The notes beneath the pieces were generated by a model. The model saw nothing but the letters and a program-made list of their open reading frames with translations, ran no database searches and was not told the origin of the DNA. The translations under genes and the position numbers were made by a program. A stretch of 64,000 nt of DNA from VMDJ01 sp038146785 (lineage in GTDB: Bacteria; Pseudomonadota; Gammaproteobacteria; Chromatiales; Chromatiaceae). The stretch is taken from assembly GCA_038146785.1 (NCBI GenBank), contig JAYQSI010000001.1, positions 1-64,000 of the forward strand. The letters run 5' to 3'. Numbering within the stretch: the stretch's first letter is position 1; every line of letters begins with the position of its first letter. Below are positions 25,586 through 32,908 of this stretch, piece by piece.

Positions 25586-26074
25586 ATGGCGACATGTCAC
25601 TGTGGATCAGGTAAACCTTACGCAAAATGCTGCGAGCCTTATATCAATGGTGAGCCAGCACCAACCGCTGAAGCCTTAATGCGTTCGCGTTACAGCGCGT
25701 ATGTTGTCGGTGCTGTGGATTACTTGGGTGAGACCTTGCATCCAGATCATCGCTCTGACTTTGACCGTAATGCCACCGCTAAGTGGGCATCGGAATCAGA
25801 GTGGAAGCAGCTGGATATCTTGGCGACCGAAGGTGGCGAAGCAGGTGATGATGAAGGCTTTGTTGAGTTCCGTGCGGTCTTTAGTGAGGCTGGCGGTGAA
25901 GACATGGCGCACACCGAGCGCAGTCGCTTCGTCAAAGAAGGTGATCGTTGGTATTACGTCGATGGTTTGTTGCCAACGCCTGTGACCTATCGTCGCGAAG
26001 AGGAAAAGGTGGGTCGTAACGATCCATGTCCTTGCGGTAGCGGTAAGAAATATAAGAAGTGCTGCGGCAAGTAA
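25586..26074 (+). CDS. ychJ: YchJ-family SEC-C motif protein
   Basis: 162 residues with a zinc-binding SEC-C motif at both ends: CHCGSGKPYAKCCEPY at the N-terminus and GRNDPCPCGSGKKYKKCCGK at the C-terminus. The middle (ALMRSRYSAYVVGAVDYL, then TLHP) is the NTF2-like YchJ core. Function of the family is unknown. SD AAGGA precedes the ATG. The last 16 bp overlap the next gene, starting a run of three overlapping frames. Confidence 0.9.
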   Translation: MATCHCGSGKPYAKCCEPYINGEPAPTAEALMRSRYSAYVVGAVDYLGETLHPDHRSDFDRNATAKWASESEWKQLDILATEGGEAGDDEGFVEFRAVFSEAGGEDMAHTERSRFVKEGDRWYYVDGLLPTPVTYRREEEKVGRNDPCPCGSGKKYKKCCGK

Positions 26075-26664
26075 ATAAACCCTATAGCGAATCCTGTGTT
26101 CAAAATCGCGATCCGATCCTCTCGGTTCTGCGAGAGGTGCTTGTTGATTGTCACCATGCGCTAGAGATCGGTAGTGGCACCGGTCAGCATGCGGTGTATT
26201 TTGCCGAAGCGCTAGCGCCCTTAATTTGGCAGTGCAGTGATGTTGAAGAGCATCATGCAGGTATCAATGCCTGGATTGATGACTACACGGGCGATAATTT
26301 GCGACGTCCAATTGCGCTTAACGTCACCCACGATGCTTGGCCAAAGTCACACGTTGATGCCATCTATAGTGCGAATACAGCACATATCATGAGTGAGTCA
26401 GACGTTGAAGCCATGTTCGAAGGTGTAGGGCGTTTATTGCCGTCTAATGCACCCTTTGTTTTATACGGGCCTTTTAATATCGATGGGCAATACACCGCTG
26501 AGAGTAACGAGCGCTTTGATCAATACCTTCGTGCGCAAGATCCAGAAATGGGTGTGCGTGATATCGCATGGTTAAAAAGTTTGGCTGACAAGGCGGGGCT
26601 AATGCTTGAGCGAATGGTCGATATGCCTGCGGATAACAAAACATTGATATGGCGAAAACTGTAG
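26059..26664 (+). CDS. DUF938-family SAM-dependent methyltransferase-like protein
   Basis: 201 residues. Class I methyltransferase fold with a SAM motif ALEIGSGTGQHAVYFAEAL near residues 34-52, CSDVEEHHAGINAW, and YSANTAHIMS. The N-terminal NKPYSESCVQNRDPILSVLRE fits DUF938 and supports the GTG start at 26059 inside ychJ (16-bp overlap). Substrate unknown. Confidence 0.82.
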   Translation: MLRQVNKPYSESCVQNRDPILSVLREVLVDCHHALEIGSGTGQHAVYFAEALAPLIWQCSDVEEHHAGINAWIDDYTGDNLRRPIALNVTHDAWPKSHVDAIYSANTAHIMSESDVEAMFEGVGRLLPSNAPFVLYGPFNIDGQYTAESNERFDQYLRAQDPEMGVRDIAWLKSLADKAGLMLERMVDMPADNKTLIWRKL

Positions 26665-27146
26665 GTCAGCGTATTAAGTCGTGGGGTATCACGCTGTTAT
26701 TGGCAGTGGTGGTGTTCTCTGCGTTATCGGCTTGGAAATCCAAAGATATGTTGCTTGGACCTGCACCGGTCTTGGCGGGCTATGACTTACAAGGTCAGCT
26801 AATGACGCTTGAGCCTAAAGATGAGCCTACGCTGATTTATTTTTGGGCGACCTGGTGTCCGATCTGCGGATTTACTATCTCAAGTATTGCGAGTATCGCT
26901 GAAGATTATCCGGTGATTACCGTGGCAACGACATCCGGTAGTGAAGAAGAGATTGCGACTTACCTTGCACAAAAGAATATTCGTTTACCGGTGATGATGG
27001 ATGACTCAGGTGATTTAGGGCGCCACTGGGGTGTGACCGGTGTGCCTGCGATTTTTATCGTGGATTCGAAAGGTCAGATTACCCATCGCAGCTTGGGTTA
27101 TGCCTCTGAGCTAGGGCTAAGAGCGCGCTTGGCGCTCGCCGATTAA
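26649..27146 (+). CDS. Membrane-anchored thioredoxin-like protein (TlpA/ScsD type protein disulfide oxidoreductase)
   Basis: 165 residues: one N-terminal membrane segment (SWGITLLLAVVVFSALSAW) orienting the domain to the periplasm, then a thioredoxin fold with active site YFWATWC70PIC73 and the cis-Pro region TGVPAIFIVDSKGQI. Resembles periplasmic protein disulfide oxidoreductases of the TlpA/ScsD group. ATG overlaps the methyltransferase gene by 16 bp. Its stop overlaps the convergent gene by 4 bp. Confidence 0.85.
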   Translation: MAKTVGQRIKSWGITLLLAVVVFSALSAWKSKDMLLGPAPVLAGYDLQGQLMTLEPKDEPTLIYFWATWCPICGFTISSIASIAEDYPVITVATTSGSEEEIATYLAQKNIRLPVMMDDSGDLGRHWGVTGVPAIFIVDSKGQITHRSLGYASELGLRARLALAD

Positions 27147-27379
27147 TCTTCGCCGATGATGCGCTCTTCACGAGGTGCGCTGAGGAGCTTTTCAGCCTCT
27201 GGCTGGGTTTTAGCGAAAATTAGGCGGCAGTCGTGGTTCACATTGGCACCGCCCATCTCGGCACGTTTGGTGCGAGCGAGCTCACGAGCTTCTTTGTAAC
27301 TATCTAATTTATCAACATATTCCAATTTCTTGGTATTGTTGGCAGGGTTAACCGTGACGAAGTACACAAAATAAGGCAT
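27143..27379 (-). CDS. Conserved-looking hypothetical protein, 78 residues
   Basis: Not recognised by function. Soluble, begins MPYFVYFVTVNPANNTKKLEY, has a charged middle (YKEARELARTKRAEMGG) and ends REERIIGED. It looks like the small gammaproteobacterial proteins of about 80 residues that start MPYFVY and contain a PEAE segment near the C-terminus. The TAA stop overlaps the stop of the convergent gene (TTAA 27143-27146). Confidence 0.7.
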   Translation of the reverse strand: MPYFVYFVTVNPANNTKKLEYVDKLDSYKEARELARTKRAEMGGANVNHDCRLIFAKTQPEAEKLLSAPREERIIGED

Positions 27380-27468
27380 GGTTAGTACTCAATAATAAAA
27401 AACGCCGCAAGCCTATCATGAGGCCGGTTAAGCGAAAACCACGTGTTAGTGGTGCATAGGGGGATGTC

Positions 27469-27903
27469 ATGGATAAAGATTCTGAGTTTCAAAGCCAAGT
27501 AACAAAGCTAGGTAACCAGATGGTGGATGGTTTTCATCTGCTAGGTTTATTTGTTATTGGTGCTGCGATTATTTGGGCCTCATGGGCGGAGGTGTTTAAC
27601 ATCATCGCTGAGCATGATCACCCAACCATCAAAGATATCTTGCTGCTCTTCATCTATTTAGAGCTTGGCGCGATGGTCGGTATCTACTTCAAAACCAAGC
27701 GACTACCGGTGATCTTCTTGATCTACATCGCGATAACCGCCTTAACGCGTTTGCTAACCATTGATGCAAAACAAATGACCGACATTCATATGATCACCGT
27801 AACGGGCTCGACCTTGGTGCTGTGTCTGGGTGTTGTTTTACTGCAGTTTGGTAGCTCAAAGCTTCGTGGTTCATCAGAATGTGAGATGGATACCAAAGGT
27901 TAA
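27469..27903 (+). CDS. PsiE-like phosphate-starvation-inducible family membrane protein
   Basis: 144 residues with four hydrophobic segments: GLFVIGAAIIWASWAEVFNII, DILLLFIYLELGAMVGIYF, LPVIFLIYIAITALTRLL, and VTGSTLVLCLGVVLLQF. The FIYLELGAMVGIYF and ITALTRLL motifs are those of the PsiE family. Function is unknown beyond phosphate-stress induction of the E. coli member. Upstream GGGGGATGTC includes a ribosome site. TAATG junction with the next gene (1-bp overlap). Confidence 0.8.
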   Translation: MDKDSEFQSQVTKLGNQMVDGFHLLGLFVIGAAIIWASWAEVFNIIAEHDHPTIKDILLLFIYLELGAMVGIYFKTKRLPVIFLIYIAITALTRLLTIDAKQMTDIHMITVTGSTLVLCLGVVLLQFGSSKLRGSSECEMDTKG

Positions 27904-28259
27904 TGGCAGATTTCCCGAAAATATCGCGCGCTATCCCTCAGCAGCGATATAAGTATGGTGAGTTCATGGTCTCGGTATTGGGTGATATTGAAAGCCCTGA
28001 GCCGCATGACTATCGATACATCATGGCCTTTGTTAAAGAGGGCGGCTCAAAGCCTGTCGCTTTTGTCACCTGTGAGCGTTCTGAAGGTAACTATCGTCAA
28101 CAAGGTCAGTACCAATTGCGGGTGATAAATAGCTCGATGGATGAAGTCATGGCGGCTGATGATCGCTACGGTAAATTGAGTGTTTTCTGTGAGCAGGGCC
28201 TCGAAATTGGCAGTCAATTGCTCTCTCTGGCTGATGAGCAGCCATTTCCGATCGGATAA
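27903..28259 (+). CDS. Hypothetical protein, 118 residues, co-translated with the PsiE-like gene
   Basis: Not recognised. Soluble, no Cys cluster. Begins MADFPKISRAIPQQRYKYGEF; middle contains YIMAFVKEGGSKPVAFVTCERSEG; ends DEQPFPIG. Start overlaps the PsiE-like stop (TAATG), implying one transcript. Confidence 0.68.
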   Translation: MADFPKISRAIPQQRYKYGEFMVSVLGDIESPEPHDYRYIMAFVKEGGSKPVAFVTCERSEGNYRQQGQYQLRVINSSMDEVMAADDRYGKLSVFCEQGLEIGSQLLSLADEQPFPIG

Positions 28260-28339
28260 ACCCCATCTATCTACTGCTTTTTAGCGCGGTTTCGGTAGAA
28301 TCCGCTTCAGAATAAGTAGTAACCCTTTTAGGAGGCGAC

Positions 28340-28942
28340 ATGAGCGAACAGGCTGATAGCGCACAATCCAACCCAATTCTTTCAATCATCCTCGCCGGCA
28401 TCGGTTTGATGGGTGTTGCCGCGGTGTTATTGCCAGCGGACCTCGTTCCTCAGCTCACTCAATCAGCACCGACTGAAGAGACTAAGCCAGAGGCTTCTGT
28501 TGCAGCTGAGCCTGAGCCTGCACCTGCACCGGCTGTTGAAACTGCAGACGTTAAGGAAGCGCCTGTGTTTGTTCCGGTAGAAGAGCAGAGCCAAACAGAG
28601 CAAGTTGTTGAGACGGTTAAAGAGGCGGTAACTGAGCAAGTTGAGCAGACACAAGAAACCGTTGCTGATGTGGCAACTGAAGCGGCGAATACCGTGACAG
28701 ATGCTGCCGACACAGCAGTTACAGCAGTGACTGACATGATGAACAACGTGATGCCAACCGCGCCAGTTAACTCAACTGAGCCACCGGTAAATAATACGCA
28801 GCGTCCAATGGCACCTCAGTTCCGTCCTCAGTACATGCCGTATATGGATGGTCGTTGGCCGGCACCTCCGGGTTACTACCCACCGCAGAACTATCAGCCG
28901 CGCCCACCTTGGGGTTACCAACCACCACCTCAACAGCGCTAA
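28340..28942 (+). CDS. Single-pass membrane protein with low-complexity Glu/Val/Thr linker and Pro/Tyr-rich tail
   Basis: 200 residues, family not recognised. One membrane segment near residues 13-32 (ILSIILAGIGLMGVAAVLL), a PEAS/PEPAPAPA stretch, a helical repeat-like stretch (residues about 78-136: VVETVKEAVTEQVEQTQETVADVATEAANTV in part), then a tail rich in Pro, Tyr, Gln and Trp (PYMDGRWPAPPGYYPPQN). The layout fits a periplasm-spanning or surface-exposed tether. Ribosome site AGGAGG at 28330-28335 and an own terminator indicate a real, separately expressed gene. Confidence 0.75.
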   Translation: MSEQADSAQSNPILSIILAGIGLMGVAAVLLPADLVPQLTQSAPTEETKPEASVAAEPEPAPAPAVETADVKEAPVFVPVEEQSQTEQVVETVKEAVTEQVEQTQETVADVATEAANTVTDAADTAVTAVTDMMNNVMPTAPVNSTEPPVNNTQRPMAPQFRPQYMPYMDGRWPAPPGYYPPQNYQPRPPWGYQPPPQQR

Positions 28943-28951
28943 AAAACAAAA

Positions 28952-28974
28952 GCCCCGCAGTGCGGGGCTTTTTT
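28952..28974 (+). terminator. Intrinsic, bidirectional-looking terminator
   Basis: GCCCCGC-AGT-GCGGGGC stem with A-rich sequence before it and six T after it, so it can stop transcription from both flanking convergent genes. Confidence 0.9.
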
Positions 28975-28992
28975 ATTTGGGTAGATTGTTGA

Positions 28993-29427
28993 TTAATCTT
29001 CCGCAGATTCTTTCTCTTTTTGTCCGGCTTCTTCGGTCGCTCTAACGAAGGGTCGCATTTCTCCACGGTCATGCTCTATAACGACATGATTGCCATCTGC
29101 AAACGTCATCTTGGTGGAGTAGAACAAGGTTTTCTTGTTCCGTTTGATGATCGCAACAATCAGACCTGCGACTGAACCGATTAGGGCGCCATCCATACCC
29201 ATAGCAAACCAGAGCCCACCGGCAAGTACGCCTGCCGAAACAACTAGGGCAATAAGGAAGGTGGTGAAATCAAATGCAAGCTTTTCAATAGGGTCGGTTT
29301 TAATTTGGAAGACATGCTCAGCTTTGTAAGACGCCGTTTTATTGCTGACGACATTAATAGAAGAGTCGCCTTCATTAAGCGTAATTGTGCCTTCTGTCCC
29401 AAAAGAGCCCTCGGTAACTCTTAACAT
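28993..29427 (-). CDS. Hypothetical membrane protein, 144 residues
   Basis: Not recognised. N-terminal polar beta-like region (MLRVTEGSFGTEGTITLNEGDSS), two central hydrophobic segments (FTTFLIALVVSAGVLAGGLWFA and GALIGSVAGLIVAII), a basic turn (KRNKKT) and a charged C-terminus. Start set at the ATG at 29427 because GGGGGA lies 3 bp upstream of it; a TTG 12 bp earlier is the alternative. Base composition is lower in GC than the neighbouring core genes. Confidence 0.65.
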   Translation of the reverse strand: MLRVTEGSFGTEGTITLNEGDSSINVVSNKTASYKAEHVFQIKTDPIEKLAFDFTTFLIALVVSAGVLAGGLWFAMGMDGALIGSVAGLIVAIIKRNKKTLFYSTKMTFADGNHVVIEHDRGEMRPFVRATEEAGQKEKESAED

Positions 29428-29550
29428 ACAGTCCCCCAACCATATTCAAGCATCTGTTTTTTATCATGAAGCTGAAGAGGGTACAAATACTCTCAAATAT
29501 TAGAAATTCCTACTTAAGGTCTTGAAATCTTGGTGTCTGAGTCAGTTTTT

Positions 29551-30384
29551 CTATGCACTTAGATTTTTAAACAAAGTAATTGAGTTTTGGATTGATTCAG
29601 ATTGAGCGGATTTTCGGTAATAAGCATAAATGCCCAATTCAAATCTTTTAGAGTCATCTTCACAAAATAGATCCGTACTTTCGGCGAGTATTTTTTCTGA
29701 TAGGTAAGCGCAGCCTGGGCGATGCTTTAAAAGATCTCGAGCAAGTCGTGGTGTTGAAACGGTAATAAGTGGCTTACGGAATTCATTATGAGAAGCCTCA
29801 AATTGCGTATTGAATGACTGGCTCCAGTTGATGTGAATGTAATGATTAAAATTGAATTGTCCGCTGGGGTTGTTTTTTGATTTAGCTAAAAACAACGTTA
29901 AGTAGCCAATTTCTTCACTCATAACTTGTGGATGAGAAAAGCTTTCTAAAGATAGGTAAAGATCTGCTTTGCCATCTAATATTCGTTGAAATGCACTTTT
30001 GCTATTCAGGGTTTCTAACTCAAGTTGAAGATTCACATCATTAGTCAGTAGTTGATTGATCCAACTTGATGAGGAGCTATCCCAAATTCCTGGCGACGCT
30101 AGAATTTTTAAGCTATTGAGTTTGCTGTTTTGATCCGTGATTAATTGTTTGGCGTTATCCCAGTTTTCGAGAATTGTCTTTGCATAACTCAAGAGTGCTG
30201 AGCCAGCTGCCGTTGGCTGGATGTTATTTCTTTCTCGGGTGAATAAGTGGCTATTCAGTTGTTCTTCAAGAAGCTTGATTCGAGAGCTTACGCCGGCAGT
30301 GGTGAGGTGTAGATTTTCTGCGGTTTTGCCAAAGTGCCTTGTTTGGTAAAGCTCGATAAAGGTTTTAAGCAGCTCGACGTCCAT
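29551..30384 (-). CDS. LysR-family transcriptional regulator, HdfR-like
   Basis: 277 residues from the ATG at 30384. The N-terminal HTH (MDVELLKTFIELYQTRHFGKTAENLHLT) and HLFTRERNNIQPTAAG match HdfR, a LysR repressor of motility genes in E. coli; the effector domain is more divergent. The TTG further upstream (30441) only adds a basic non-family stretch. GC content is about one third in sampled lines against about one half in nearby core genes, so this gene may have been acquired. A TTAAC-N5-GTTAA palindrome lies 65 bp upstream. Confidence 0.85.
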   Translation of the reverse strand: MDVELLKTFIELYQTRHFGKTAENLHLTTAGVSSRIKLLEEQLNSHLFTRERNNIQPTAAGSALLSYAKTILENWDNAKQLITDQNSKLNSLKILASPGIWDSSSSSWINQLLTNDVNLQLELETLNSKSAFQRILDGKADLYLSLESFSHPQVMSEEIGYLTLFLAKSKNNPSGQFNFNHYIHINWSQSFNTQFEASHNEFRKPLITVSTPRLARDLLKHRPGCAYLSEKILAESTDLFCEDDSKRFELGIYAYYRKSAQSESIQNSITLFKNLSA

Positions 30385-30448
30385 CTTTGGTTCTCTGGGT
30401 ATTTTTTTCGATCTTATCCTCCTGAAATCTTTTTTCGTCAACTTAATT

Positions 30449-30463
30449 TTAACGTGTTGTTAA
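30449..30463. promoter_or_regulatory. Candidate LysR binding site between the LysR and acetyltransferase genes
   Basis: TTAAC (30449-30453), GTGTT, GTTAA (30459-30463): a perfect 5-5-5 inverted repeat containing T-N11-A (T30450, A30462), the canonical LysR-box geometry, in the divergent intergenic region. Confidence 0.55.
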
Positions 30464-30504
30464 GGGTTTAGATTTGAGCCGTTAGCTGCTGAATTTCACT
30501 ATTG

Positions 30505-30524
30505 GTCCATGTATTTATATGGAC
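30505..30524. promoter_or_regulatory. Inverted repeat at the 5' end of the acetyltransferase gene
   Basis: GTCCAT (30505-30510), GTATTTAT spacer, ATGGAC (30519-30524), 7 bp before the likely ATG of the acetyltransferase. Could be an operator or an mRNA hairpin. Confidence 0.35.
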
Positions 30525-30531
30525 TTATGAA

Positions 30532-31066
30532 ATGAGTTTCTTGCTTTGCCCGGCTAGACATCAAGATGTTGATTTCATTTTAAGCTTGATAATGAATGGA
30601 GCCAGAAAAGGGCATTTCAATTCGCAAGCATTATCAGATAAAGGGTTAATGCGCTCCGATCTTCTATCTATTATTAATCATGGTGTGGATAGAAACATGT
30701 TGGCTAGTGTTGCTTACGTCGCTTGGAACGATGGAAAGCGGGTTGGGGCCGCCAGTATGACGGCAACTACGAAGTCTGATGGTGGATTTGAACTGGGAGC
30801 TATTGCGGTTAAGCCCTCAGACCAGAATAAAGGTTTTGGATCCTTGATTTTGGAGACTCTTTTAAAAGAGTGGCTACCTAAGAAAATCATCTACGCGCGT
30901 TGTTACCCAAAATCCGAAAAGCTAGAAGATTTTAAGAATGCTTCAAAAAAAGGGTTTGAGTTTTTGGTAGGTTTTAGAGGCTGAGGATCGTATTCTTCGT
31001 CATGAAAGATTTAATGGAATTGATCTTGGCTTTGGTAGCGTTATTCCGACCCGTCATGCTAGCTAA
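30532..31066 (+). CDS. GNAT-family N-acetyltransferase, frameshifted near the C-terminus
   Basis: Acetyl-CoA-dependent acyltransferase of unknown substrate. Motif A is clear (ELGAIAVKPSDQNKGFGSLILETLLKEW). As read, the frame stops at 30984 after FLVGFRG. Removing one T from the TTTT at 30972-30975 lets it continue as GLEAEDRILRHERFNG, ending TRHAS* at 31066, a natural C-terminal strand, total 177 residues. The restored stop overlaps the convergent ABC gene by 4 bp (CTAA), the same junction seen elsewhere in this window, which supports the correction. A TTG at 30502 is an alternative start but lies in an inverted repeat. AT-rich like the divergent LysR gene. Confidence 0.72.
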
Positions 31067-32895
31067 GCGCTAGCGATCTCAGTGCTCAAATCGGTTTCTT
31101 GCTCAGCGTACAAGCTTGCATACAAGCCATCTTCTTTAAGTAACTGCTGATGACTACCATCTTGTACGAGCTGGCCATTATCAAACACCAAGGCGCGATC
31201 AGCTTGTTTCACAGCGCTAAGGCGATGCGCAACGATCAGTGTGGTTCGTCCTTTTAAGAAGCCTTGCAGTGCTTTGTGCAATTGATGTTCGGTGTCGGTA
31301 TCTAAAGCGGATGTGGCTTCATCAAGAATCACGACTTTAGGGTTGCTCAAGACTAAGCGCGCAATGGCGAGTCGTTGGCGCTGACCACCTGATAGGCGAA
31401 TGCCGTTACGTCCAACGATAGTATTTAGGTTGTCGGTAAGTTTTGTAACCGTGTCTTTTAACTGAGCGACCTCGAGCGCATGCCATAGCTGCTCGTCAGT
31501 AAAGTCGCGACCTAAGGTGAGGTTGGCGCGTATCGTGTCGTTAAACAATGCTGGATGCTGAAGGACGGTGGCAACGTTATCGCGAACCACGCTTAAGCCG
31601 ATCTCTTTAACCGAATGCCCATTGAAAAGCACATCGCCTGACTGTGGTGTATAGAGCCCAAGCAATAATTGAACGAGGGTGGTTTTACCGCCGCCACTGG
31701 CGCCAACCAGAGCAACTTTCTCGCCGGACTCGATTCGGATATTCACATCTTTGAGAACCGGTGAATCGGGTAGGTAGCTGAAGGTGAGATGGCGTGTTTC
31801 GATCGAGACGGTATCGTGATCGATAAAGGGATTGGTTTTAGCCGGGTACTCTGGCTCTAAGCCAACATCCATCAATTGATTGATGCGCACTAAGGCGGCG
31901 CGTGCTGAGTGATAGGCGTATTGAATGCCGAGTATTTCTTGTACGGGCGTCATCATGAACCAGAGATAAGCAAAGACAGCGAGCATCTGGCCAATTGAAA
32001 GATCTGAGTAAAGGACCATCACCATCGATAGCGCGCGGAAGGTGTCAAAGCCAAACAAGAACACCATGAAAGAGAAGCGACTCGCCGCATCGGACTTCCA
32101 GGTGTAGTTGGCTGAGTGATCACGAATATTGCTTGCCGCATCGATAACGCGTTGCACGAAATGCTTCTCGCGATTGGCAGCGCGAATCTCTTGAATCGCA
32201 TCGAGCGTTTCACCTAACGATTCTTGAAACAACTGATAAGCCGAGTTCTCTTTCTTTTTGAGTTGTTTGACGCGCCGACCTAATGCGGTGGTGAGATAAA
32301 TCACAAAAGGATTGAGCAGCATGATGAAGAGTGCGAGCTGCCAATGCATCCAGAACAACACAATGGCTGTGCCGAGTATGCTTAAAACGGCGACGATGAA
32401 TTTACTGGTGGTTTGGCTGACAAATTGATCAATAGCATCCAGATCGGTGACTAAATGCGAAGCGACGGTTGAGCTGCCGAGCGTTTCATATTCCGACATG
32501 GAAAAGCGTTGCAGTCTTAACAGCAGGTCACGGCGCATTCTAAAGATGAGGTCTTTGGAGATGATGGTGAACTGACGTGTCTGCCACACACCAAGTATCA
32601 AGCTAGCTAAGCGAAGCGAGATCGTCAGTATTAAGATTGCGGTGATGTAGAGGATGGCGCCATGCCATTCGCTTGGAAATAACTGCTGAAGTGCAGCGAC
32701 GGTGCTGCCCGGTTGGTTGAGTAAGACTTCGTCAACCAATAAAGGAATGAGTAAGGGGATAGGTACCGATACAGCTGCGCCCAAAATCGCGATAAGGTTA
32801 GCGCTGATTAGTTCGCGGCGATGCCGCGTTATCATGCTGACAAGCTCGGACCAGCGATAAGGTGTTGAGCGCAGTTGGGCAGATTCGGATTGCAT
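31063..32895 (-). CDS. ABC exporter, fused permease and ATP-binding protein
   Basis: 610 residues: six-helix membrane domain (residues about 25-310) and a nucleotide-binding domain with Walker A LVGASGGGKTT (398-406), Q-loop VLQHPALFND, signature LSGGQ (501-505), Walker B VVILDEATSALD (D525, E526) and H-loop VAHR. The MsbA/bacteriocin-exporter type (ABCB-like) works as a dimer; the substrate (lipid, peptide or drug) is not evident. ATG start is only 13 bp from the divergent M23 peptidase start. Confidence 0.93.
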   Translation of the reverse strand: MQSESAQLRSTPYRWSELVSMITRHRRELISANLIAILGAAVSVPIPLLIPLLVDEVLLNQPGSTVAALQQLFPSEWHGAILYITAILILTISLRLASLILGVWQTRQFTIISKDLIFRMRRDLLLRLQRFSMSEYETLGSSTVASHLVTDLDAIDQFVSQTTSKFIVAVLSILGTAIVLFWMHWQLALFIMLLNPFVIYLTTALGRRVKQLKKKENSAYQLFQESLGETLDAIQEIRAANREKHFVQRVIDAASNIRDHSANYTWKSDAASRFSFMVFLFGFDTFRALSMVMVLYSDLSIGQMLAVFAYLWFMMTPVQEILGIQYAYHSARAALVRINQLMDVGLEPEYPAKTNPFIDHDTVSIETRHLTFSYLPDSPVLKDVNIRIESGEKVALVGASGGGKTTLVQLLLGLYTPQSGDVLFNGHSVKEIGLSVVRDNVATVLQHPALFNDTIRANLTLGRDFTDEQLWHALEVAQLKDTVTKLTDNLNTIVGRNGIRLSGGQRQRLAIARLVLSNPKVVILDEATSALDTDTEHQLHKALQGFLKGRTTLIVAHRLSAVKQADRALVFDNGQLVQDGSHQQLLKEDGLYASLYAEQETDLSTEIASA

Positions 32896-32908
32896 CTCAG
32901 GAGTATCA

